Assembly: GCA_002502605.1 (NCBI GenBank)
Contig: DAPR01000082.1
Location: 1-13,033, forward strand
Reading direction: 5' to 3'
From: Euryarchaeota archaeon UBA258
GTDB lineage: Archaea > Thermoplasmatota > Poseidoniia > Poseidoniales > Poseidoniaceae
DNA: 13,033 nucleotides
The notes under the pieces: generated by a model
Databases searched by the model: none
Told to the model about the DNA's origin: nothing
The model's input: only the letters and a program-made list of their open reading frames with translations
In this document: positions 7,508 to 13,033 of the stretch, piece by piece
How positions within the stretch are numbered: position 1 is the first letter of the stretch
Layout: every line of letters starts with the position of its first letter
Translations under genes and position numbers: made by a program

Positions 7508-7598
7508 TGACTCACCCACACCCTTCCGGATGGCACTCCCACAGAACCATTTGTCTTGAATGCCACTCTTCATGAGGTCCCTCAAACTGCGCTAACTC
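7508..7598. promoter_or_regulatory. Divergent intergenic region between leuS and the GHMP kinase
   Basis: These 91 bp must carry the promoters of both divergent genes if their starts are right. I see no convincing TATA box on either strand; the region is not AT-rich. No Shine-Dalgarno precedes the kinase ATG, which suggests a leaderless or very short leader for that gene. Confidence 0.4.
7512..7516 (-). promoter_or_regulatory. Possible ribosome binding site for leuS
   Basis: On the minus strand GGTGA lies four bases before the ATG at 7507. It matches the UCACC part of the archaeal 16S rRNA 3' end. It supports the 7507 start over the upstream in-frame ATG and TTG. The spacing is a little short, so this is tentative. 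Confidence 0.4.
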
Positions 7599-8492
7599 AT
7601 GGCAAAGGAAGTCACGGTGAAGGTCCCTGTGCGAATTGATCTTGCCGGAGGATGGACCGATGTTCCGGTGTACTGCATCGAGCAACCAGGAATGGTGGTG
7701 AACGTCGCCATCAATCGGTTCATCACAGCCTCGTGCATGAGCGATGATGAACGCAAGATGGAAGTGTCCTACCGTACAGAAATGCCAACTGGATGCGGTT
7801 TGGGCACCTCTGCTGCGATGAACGTCGCATTGGTAGCAGCCATCAGTCCAGCCTCTGAAAAGCCCGCATCCATAGCCGAAAAAGCATACCAAATCGAAGC
7901 GGTGCTCGGCAACACTGGTGGCCGACAAGACCAGTGGGCAAGCGCATTTGGCGGCATTCAACATCTGACCTTCGAAGCAGAACAAGTGACCAATGCTCGC
8001 CTCGTACCGTCAGAAGAATTCACACAATGGTTGGAGCAGCACCTCGTGTTGTTTGACACGCACCTGCCTCATGTTTCTGGCGATTTGCATCGAGGCGTAT
8101 GGTCGAGGTACGCTTCGGGCGATTCGGATGTGATTCAAGGCTTAGCCACCCTTTACCAAGCGGCAGAAGGCATGGTGAAAAGCATCGTGAGCGAGGAGGC
8201 CGAAGGTGTTGCTGATGCCCTGAAATCGGTGATGCAAGGGGTCGACCTGCTGGATCCTCGATTGCATGATCCGTTTCGTGCGGTCCTCGAACCGCTCGAA
8301 GCGATAGGCCATGTCGTTGCGTGGAAGGCGATGGGGGCTGGAGGCGGCGGCGTTGTTGGCGCACTTGTCCGCACAGAGCAGGACTCGGTGAACACAGTTA
8401 CACAGGCCGCAATGAAGGCAGGATGGGCGCCACTATCTTGGAAGGTTGAGCCCATCGGTGTTCGTCGCAAAGAAAACCTCAATCCCGAGTGA
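7599..8492 (+). CDS. GHMP-family sugar kinase (heptose/fucose kinase-like, COG2605 type)
   Basis: The protein is 297 residues, a normal length. It should transfer phosphate from ATP to a sugar or similar small substrate in the cytoplasm. Motif 1 is KVPVRIDLAGGWTD (8-21), motif 2 the ATP-binding loop PTGCGLGTSAAMN (63-75), and motif 3 KAMGAGGGG (243-251). The stretch GRQDQWASAFGG (108-119), with the probable catalytic Asp, is typical of D-glycero-D-manno-heptose 7-phosphate kinase and the kinase half of L-fucokinase, more than of mevalonate or homoserine kinase. The start at 7599 is the first ATG and places the domain start at residue 5. The neighbours do not reveal the substrate; a nucleotide-sugar precursor for surface glycans is an inference. 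Its 3' end overlaps the opposite gene by 14 bp. Confidence 0.9.
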   Translation: MAKEVTVKVPVRIDLAGGWTDVPVYCIEQPGMVVNVAINRFITASCMSDDERKMEVSYRTEMPTGCGLGTSAAMNVALVAAISPASEKPASIAEKAYQIEAVLGNTGGRQDQWASAFGGIQHLTFEAEQVTNARLVPSEEFTQWLEQHLVLFDTHLPHVSGDLHRGVWSRYASGDSDVIQGLATLYQAAEGMVKSIVSEEAEGVADALKSVMQGVDLLDPRLHDPFRAVLEPLEAIGHVVAWKAMGAGGGGVVGALVRTEQDSVNTVTQAAMKAGWAPLSWKVEPIGVRRKENLNPE

Positions 8493-11097
8493 AGTCTTCA
8501 CTGGTTTCCAGAAGGAAAATCGCTTCTCTGGTTAACTTGTAACGGTTTTTGAGACCCATCTTGCGCTTTTCAACAAGACCGAACTTTTGCAGTGTGCGGA
8601 GGTGGTGAGAGACCAATTGCTGGCTCTTTTCCAAACGCTTTGCCAGTTCGGCTTGGGTTGGGAATTCGCCCATTGGACCATCAACATCGAGCAAAGTCAG
8701 GATCTTACCTTGCAAACTGTTTGGGTCTGGGGAGAGAGGAGGGACGGGTAATTCAGTTTCGCTCATGCCCGGGTTCATGGTGTTGGTAAGCGGGTAATAG
8801 CGGACCAAACGACCGTCTTTACGGCGCCAAATGACTTCCTCGTTCTCGAGGATTCTCAAGTGGTGTGTGATCTGACCGTTGCTCATCTCAAGCGCGGCCA
8901 TAAGCGCACGGAAATGACACCCGGGGTTGGCGGTCAAGTACCCCATCAACCGACCACGTTGGTAACGGCCGTCTGTGGTTTCGTGGGTGCGCCCCACCAT
9001 GCCGAGGAACCAAAGCCCTGCAGCGGTTGTTGGGATTCTAAAGGACTCGTTTCCAAGAACGATGGTGACCAACAAAGAGAGCAGAGAAGTGGTTGTGACA
9101 ACCATGATCAGCGTTGGTGCAATCGATGTTGGAGTCGATGCTTCGGCAGCTGCGTCACCGGATTGCTCCACATCGTCTTGCGAAGCATCGGGTGCGAAGG
9201 GAGCGGTCTCGGTCTCGAGGGTCAGCACTTCGATCGATGGTGCTTGGAACATTGCACAGGCTGGCGCTGCATCGGCTGAAACCGCATCATAGGTCCCGGA
9301 CCATCCTTGTTGAGGGGCCCATTGGCCAAGCGCAGCGCGTGAGAGGAGAAGTTGGCCTTCTTGTGGAGTGTCGAGGATCCAGCAGGTGCCTTCTTCAGTC
9401 AACACACCAGACCATGTGCCGCTGACGAGCCGAGAGGGTTCAGAAGATGCTTCTTCTTGCTCGATGGAAATCGGTTCTGCGGTCACCGTTTCCACAATTG
9501 GCCATTCGAAGACAAAGCCTGCAGAGGTGGTCGGGTTCGCTTCGAGCGTGACGATCATTTGGTAGGTGCCTTCAGGCAACGGATTGTTATCGAAATCAAC
9601 CATGTTCACTTCGCCGACTTCGAGCACGAGGCCATCGTTCGAAGCGCTGTATGGGAGGGTGAAGAGCTTTCCATCGTAGTCGTTGCATAGCGATGCTTGG
9701 CGGTGAACTTCATCTGAAGATGTAAGGTCAATGATGGCAACAGAAACCGAACATGGGCCAATCCAGCGCAGATCGACTTCGCTGACCCGCGGTTCGATGC
9801 CAACGCTTAGATCAAATCCATTTTCAATGCCTGAAAGGGATGTGATGATGTCAACTTCCAGCGAATCCGCGCAATCGGTTGAAGTCAAGCGAGTGTAATC
9901 GATTCCTTGTGTGGAAGACAGGTGGAATTGAGGCACTTCTACAACAGCGGTGTAATGCCCGGAGGCGATTTGGCAGCCCAGCAGGTCGTTGAAGGTCCAA
10001 TCTGGAAGGGAGAATGTAGCCGTTTCTTCGGCTTCAAGGCTGTAGTCCATGTTGATCGCGTTGCATGTTTTGAACATACGACTGTCGAACACAACTTCGC
10101 CCTCATCGTTGACAATCCAGAGTTCAGCTCTGCACGTGTCGGTGAAGCGAAGGGATTGAGTCTCGAGGCCCGTGTTGAACATCGACATTGACGCTTGCAA
10201 TATGTCGCCATCGCCATACAGACCATCGCCAAGACCGGTGATCTCTACGCTCAAGACATTTTGCAACTGAGGGTCAAATCCATCTGCCGCTTGGGAGACG
10301 TCGAGGCTGATTTCACCAGAGAGTTGTTGGCCAGGAAGGCTCACTTCTAGCGTTTGAAGGCCGGCCTCAAAGGTGCCTGCAGGAAGCAGCACTTGCTCAA
10401 TCAACATCGCCTCATAGGCTTCGATTTGAGAAAAAGTTGGCATGCAGTTGGACAGCAGTTGAGCCTCGTCATTCACCGTCAATTGAAGCAAACAATCCCC
10501 AAGGGCTGGCAACTGTATGCGTTGAGATGTTGGGTTGTGCATCACCACAGAGAGGACCATTTCTTCACTGGCAACCAAAGGCCCAAGGCGGCTGGTGGCC
10601 TCCAAGGTCATGGTCAATGCTTCGGGAACGGTCACGTTTGTTTGAAGGTGAACTTCGTGGCTCACCGTTTGACCTGTGGCAGTGTGAAGGGCTTGGACGG
10701 TGTACCAGCCAGGGAGCACTTCTTGGCCGTTCTCTCCTTTGAGGTCCCATGAAAGTGCGTCGAATTCGTAGACCTCTGCTGCAGCCATGTCAATCATCTG
10801 TGATTGGCCACGGCAAGATGAACGCTCGTCAACGATCAGTTCAGAATCAGAATTCAACACTTGGAGCACCGTACCACACGATGGATCGTTTTCAAAGGCA
10901 GTTTGTGCACCTTCGTTCCTGAACGTAGCAACAAACTCAACCGCATCACCTGAGGCATACCAACCAGAATCCAGTGGACTCAAAAGCGTGGATTCGAGGC
11001 GCAAATCGCCCTCCTCTGCAGTTGCCACAACGGGCAATGTGGAAAGCATAAGCAGAGCCACTAAGACCGCTGCACCGCCACGCATACGCCCCGCCAT
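8479..11097 (-). CDS. Membrane-spanning regulator: exported multidomain ectodomain, TM helix, two winged helices
   Basis: The protein is 872 residues from the ATG at 11097, chosen because a signal peptide follows (residues 1-27, ending VVATA); ATG 11085 is possible, and upstream starts (11184, 11241) would bury the signal. Residues 28 to about 640 form four BsuPI-like or Ig-like beta domains plus a further domain near 555-625, with cysteines in pairs: 74/95, 202/218, 322/345, 375/409, 449/471, 572/614. An Asp/Glu/Ala/Thr linker leads to the membrane helix (660-681). The cytoplasmic part has two ArsR/MarR-like winged helices, about 707-770 (MSNGQITHHLRILENEEVI) and 797-856 (KSQQLVSHHLRTLQKFGLV). 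It is probably a one-component regulator that reads an external cue. The ligand and targets are unknown. It is divergent from the hydrolase gene, and an inverted repeat touches its start codon. Confidence 0.87.
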   Translation of the reverse strand: MAGRMRGGAAVLVALLMLSTLPVVATAEEGDLRLESTLLSPLDSGWYASGDAVEFVATFRNEGAQTAFENDPSCGTVLQVLNSDSELIVDERSSCRGQSQMIDMAAAEVYEFDALSWDLKGENGQEVLPGWYTVQALHTATGQTVSHEVHLQTNVTVPEALTMTLEATSRLGPLVASEEMVLSVVMHNPTSQRIQLPALGDCLLQLTVNDEAQLLSNCMPTFSQIEAYEAMLIEQVLLPAGTFEAGLQTLEVSLPGQQLSGEISLDVSQAADGFDPQLQNVLSVEITGLGDGLYGDGDILQASMSMFNTGLETQSLRFTDTCRAELWIVNDEGEVVFDSRMFKTCNAINMDYSLEAEETATFSLPDWTFNDLLGCQIASGHYTAVVEVPQFHLSSTQGIDYTRLTSTDCADSLEVDIITSLSGIENGFDLSVGIEPRVSEVDLRWIGPCSVSVAIIDLTSSDEVHRQASLCNDYDGKLFTLPYSASNDGLVLEVGEVNMVDFDNNPLPEGTYQMIVTLEANPTTSAGFVFEWPIVETVTAEPISIEQEEASSEPSRLVSGTWSGVLTEEGTCWILDTPQEGQLLLSRAALGQWAPQQGWSGTYDAVSADAAPACAMFQAPSIEVLTLETETAPFAPDASQDDVEQSGDAAAEASTPTSIAPTLIMVVTTTSLLSLLVTIVLGNESFRIPTTAAGLWFLGMVGRTHETTDGRYQRGRLMGYLTANPGCHFRALMAALEMSNGQITHHLRILENEEVIWRRKDGRLVRYYPLTNTMNPGMSETELPVPPLSPDPNSLQGKILTLLDVDGPMGEFPTQAELAKRLEKSQQLVSHHLRTLQKFGLVEKRKMGLKNRYKLTREAIFLLETSEDFTRD

Positions 11098-11113
11098 GAA
11101 CCTTGAGAGGTTC
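11098..11113. promoter_or_regulatory. Inverted repeat directly upstream of the regulator start (possible operator)
   Basis: GAACCT-tgag-AGGTTC is a perfect 6-bp inverted repeat with a 4-bp spacer, ending at the base before the start codon at 11097. It could be an operator for autoregulation by the winged-helix protein it precedes, or a small hairpin at the 5' end of the message. A 6-bp palindrome can arise by chance, so only its position makes it notable. Confidence 0.3.
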
Positions 11114-11164
11114 TCATCACTTGAAAGCCCAGCGGTGCATACGGTGTGTGAAGGGGGACGGAGT

Positions 11165-11920
11165 TTGCTACCAAAACAGGTCATTTCAAATGAACGAATC
11201 GTAGTGCTGCAAGCACAATTAGGCGAGTGGGACAACCTCAATCACTTGCTCGTCTGCCTCAAAACCAAACAGGCAGCTGTTGTCGATCCTTTTGATGGAA
11301 ACTACTGGCATGAAGTGTGCGTGAACAACGGGTGGAACTTGACCGAAATTTGGTTGACGCATAGCCACTGGGATCACACGAAAGGCGTCAAATCCCTCAA
11401 GTCGATGCTAGGGGGTTCTGTCACGGTCAGGAGCCACGCGTTTGAACGTCAGCGCGGCTGGAAAGAACCGGTGGATGAAGAATGGACTCACAAAGCAAAT
11501 TCAAACATCGGGTTGAGGCTTGGAGAACTCACGTTTGAGGCTCATTGTACACCTGGCCACACCCCTGGCCACACGACGTTTGTTGGCGAAGGGGTCATCA
11601 TATCAGGCGATTGCTTGTTTTTGGGCCGCTGTGGCCGCACCGACCTGTTCGGTGGCGACCCTGCCCTTCAGCGTGAAACGTTGAGGTATTTGCGAGGCGT
11701 GATGCACCAATTACCTTCGACCCATCTCGTATTACCGGGCCATCAGTACGAACTTGAAAACGGAGAGACGCCAACCACGATGCCTCTTGAAACGGTGCTC
11801 GCAACCAACGAGGCCTTGTTGGCTGTTGATGATGATCATCTCTGGTCATCGTTGCCGTTTTTGGCCTTTGATGACAGCATGGCTGAGAAAGCCCGTCGGC
11901 AGCGTGCAAAGGGCGAGTGA
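11165..11920 (+). CDS. Metallo-beta-lactamase-fold hydrolase (glyoxalase II/YcbL/ETHE1-like)
   Basis: With a TTG start at 11165 the protein is 251 residues. All metal ligands are present: THSHWDH (H66, H68, D70, H71), H132 in TPGHTPGH, D149 in SGDCLF and H193 in LPGHQY. The stretch GRCGRTDLFGGD (154-165) places it with glyoxalase II-like proteins of the YcbL type and with ETHE1-type persulfide dioxygenases. It probably hydrolyses a thioester or oxidises a persulfide; the sequence alone does not decide. The start is uncertain: the only nearby ATG (11190) is out of frame, in-frame ATG 11096 adds a 23-residue unmatched N-terminus and falls on the neighbour's start codon, and GTG 11204 gives a slightly short protein. 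TTG 11165 has a purine-rich GGGGGACGGAG just before it. It ends 6 bp from the opposite gene. Confidence 0.88.
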   Translation: MLPKQVISNERIVVLQAQLGEWDNLNHLLVCLKTKQAAVVDPFDGNYWHEVCVNNGWNLTEIWLTHSHWDHTKGVKSLKSMLGGSVTVRSHAFERQRGWKEPVDEEWTHKANSNIGLRLGELTFEAHCTPGHTPGHTTFVGEGVIISGDCLFLGRCGRTDLFGGDPALQRETLRYLRGVMHQLPSTHLVLPGHQYELENGETPTTMPLETVLATNEALLAVDDDHLWSSLPFLAFDDSMAEKARRQRAKGE

Positions 11921-11926
11921 ATCGCC

Positions 11927-13033
11927 TCACAATTGGTCCAAATCAAGCATGGTAGGAATCGCAGCTTGAGTCGCAGCTTGTTCTTGCATCTCGTGTTGTT
12001 TCCATTGCGGCACTTCGGCAGGCTCAGTCCAACCAAGGGCTCGCGCTTCGTCCAGTTGGCCGGCTGCAACGTAATGATCAATCCATGCGAGGCGGCGCTC
12101 TTCTTCTTCGGAGAAGGCGAGGTCCATCTTGCGCTCTACGGCGCGCTCGGCTGAAGCCTTGCGCTTGCTTGCGGCCTTTGCCACTTGGGCCACGAAAATG
12201 AGGCCAAGGAGGAGAACGATGGCACCTGCCATGAAGATCAGGGTGGTGGAATCGGTGATGATTGAGGCTGCGTCGTCTGTGCTTTCATCGACTTTGTTGG
12301 GGTCAGAAGTGATGGAACATGTCACTGCATCTGGGCCGGTCAAGACACCATTGGTGACCGCCGGGTCCCATGGGCACGGGTCGTAGACGTCTGCACGGCC
12401 ATCGCCATCGCTGTCGATGCAACCGTATTCTTCGAGAGAGGAGGTCCCGAATTCTTTGGGGCATAAATCTGATTGATATGCATCACGGGATGTGTTGTCA
12501 CCGTACCCATCCCCGTCGAAGTCGTTCCACTGACTCGGTTGGAGCGGGAAAGCATCGGGTTGGAAGAAACTGGTTTGGTTGTCCCCCCATCCGTCACCGT
12601 CAAGGTCGGACCACTGATCTGGCACTGTTGGGAAAGCATCTCCGGATTGGTTTCTTACCTGGATGAGTTCACCGGGGTTGTCGAGGTCAGCAATGGTGTC
12701 GTTGAACCAAATGTAATTGTCACCCCAACCATCACCATCGGTGTCGACCCATTGAAGGGTGTCGTAGGGGAATGCGTCGTCCACATCAGCCCATCCGTCG
12801 AGGTCAGCATCGGGACAGCCGTGTCTGTTGTTCTCGTAGGACTTCCCAAAGACATCGGCACAATCATCACCGCTTGGGACGTTCGTGTTGTCCCCGAATC
12901 CATCGCCATCAGCGTCAGCCCATTGGAATGGGTCTTCCCAGAACGCATCGACCGGGTCAACAAAACCATCGCCGTCATAATCGGAACAGCCTCGGGTCAA
13001 TGCATCGGTTGACTTACCGAACACAAGCGGGCA
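11927..13033 (-). CDS. TSP3-type surface protein with C-terminal anchor and helical tail (5' end missing)
   Basis: The frame stays open to the right edge of the window, so the N-terminus is missing; 368 residues are visible. Residues 1 to about 224 are Asp-rich repeats, mostly of the form DAFP-x-x-P-x-Q-W-x-D-x-D-G-D-G-x-G-D-N, mixed with cysteine-containing TSP3 units (GCPDADLDGWAD, DPCPWDP). A Thr/Ser/Asp linker leads to a membrane helix at about 264-284 (12182-12244). A basic/acidic helical tail follows (SKRKASAERAVERK, then EEEERRLAWIDHYVAAGQ), ending in IPTMLDLDQL. The prediction is an exported, calcium-stabilised ectodomain with a roughly 84-residue cytoplasmic tail. The repeats differ from those of the two surface proteins at the left, so these are separate lineages and not copies. 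No enzymatic domain is seen in this part. Confidence 0.88.
   Translation of the reverse strand, partial: CPLVFGKSTDALTRGCSDYDGDGFVDPVDAFWEDPFQWADADGDGFGDNTNVPSGDDCADVFGKSYENNRHGCPDADLDGWADVDDAFPYDTLQWVDTDGDGWGDNYIWFNDTIADLDNPGELIQVRNQSGDAFPTVPDQWSDLDGDGWGDNQTSFFQPDAFPLQPSQWNDFDGDGYGDNTSRDAYQSDLCPKEFGTSSLEEYGCIDSDGDGRADVYDPCPWDPAVTNGVLTGPDAVTCSITSDPNKVDESTDDAASIITDSTTLIFMAGAIVLLLGLIFVAQVAKAASKRKASAERAVERKMDLAFSEEEERRLAWIDHYVAAGQLDEARALGWTEPAEVPQWKQHEMQEQAATQAAIPTMLDLDQL
12362..13033 (-). repeat. TSP3-like repeats with DAFPxxPxQW units
   Basis: At least four units share D-A-F-(P/W)-x-x-(P/T)-x-Q-W-x-D-x-D-G-D-G-(F/W/Y)-G-D-N, at about 12926-12988, 12711-12784, 12584-12634 and 12497-12556. Between them lie cysteine-bearing units (DDCADVFGK, HGCPDADLDG, SDLCPKEFG). 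The aromatic residue before the last G-D-N and the Q-W pair mark this repeat off from the F-P-N-D-A type in the gene at 2585. Calcium binding is inferred from the Asp spacing. Confidence 0.8.

Noticed and set aside
7508..7585. LeuRS start at TTG 7585 or ATG 7573
   Set aside because: The added residues do not match the family, would shrink the divergent gap to 13-25 bp, and 7507 has a GGTGA upstream.
10787..11095. N-terminal extension of the hydrolase to 10787
   Set aside because: The extra residues are low-complexity antisense of the regulator's signal peptide and first domain and match nothing in metallo-beta-lactamase proteins.
11098..11241. Start of the membrane regulator at 11241 or 11184
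   Set aside because: Either would place 30-48 polar residues before the signal peptide; the hydrophobic segment ending VVATA fits a start at 11097 or 11085.
1..13033. Search for tRNA, rRNA, transposase, integrase or toxin-antitoxin genes
   Set aside because: Gaps between genes are all about 100 bp or less and none shows a tRNA-like fold or inverted terminal repeats; no protein carries mobile-element motifs.

Overview
The window most likely comes from a marine planktonic archaeon of the Thermoplasmatota, and the best guess is Candidatus Poseidoniales (Marine Group II). This is inferred from gene content, not from any marker RNA. The supports are: an archaeal-type C-terminal domain on the leucyl-tRNA synthetase, a TATA-like box about 26 bp upstream of an ATG with no Shine-Dalgarno (a leaderless layout), a membrane-bound regulator with two winged helices, and three large acidic surface proteins with thrombospondin type 3 (TSP3)-like calcium repeats.

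Layout, left to right. 1-2517 (+) is the 3' part of a surface protein made of beta-propeller-like repeats, TSP3 repeats, one C-terminal membrane helix and a short tail. 2585-4684 (+) is a second surface protein with a signal peptide, a Reeler/choice-of-anchor-V-like domain, an Ig/PKD-like domain, fourteen 22-residue Asp-rich repeats, a membrane helix and a small aromatic cytoplasmic tail domain. 4685-7507 (-) is leuS, with a bacterial-type catalytic core and an archaeal-type C-terminal domain. 7599-8492 (+) is a GHMP-family sugar kinase of the heptose/fucose kinase type. 8479-11097 (-) is a membrane-spanning protein with an exported, cysteine-paired multidomain ectodomain and two cytoplasmic winged helices. 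About 11165-11920 (+) is a metallo-beta-lactamase-fold hydrolase of the glyoxalase II/YcbL/ETHE1 type. 11927-13033 (-) is the 3' part of a third TSP3-type surface protein with a helical cytoplasmic tail.

The seven genes are packed tightly. From the second gene on, the strand alternates at every gene. All three convergent pairs touch, overlap by 14 bp, or are 6 bp apart, and no terminator hairpin is visible. No non-coding stretch exceeds about 100 bp, and I see no tRNA, rRNA, CRISPR array, transposase or attachment site.

The genes do not form one obvious pathway. The common theme is the cell surface: three calcium-repeat proteins anchored by a C-terminal helix, a receptor-like regulator able to carry a signal from outside the membrane to DNA, and a sugar kinase that could feed surface glycan synthesis. 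The synthetase and the hydrolase are housekeeping or metabolic genes lying between them. The most notable items are the receptor-like regulator and the chimeric LeuRS, though each resembles known archaeal classes. I do not see convincing evidence of a wholly new multi-gene system.
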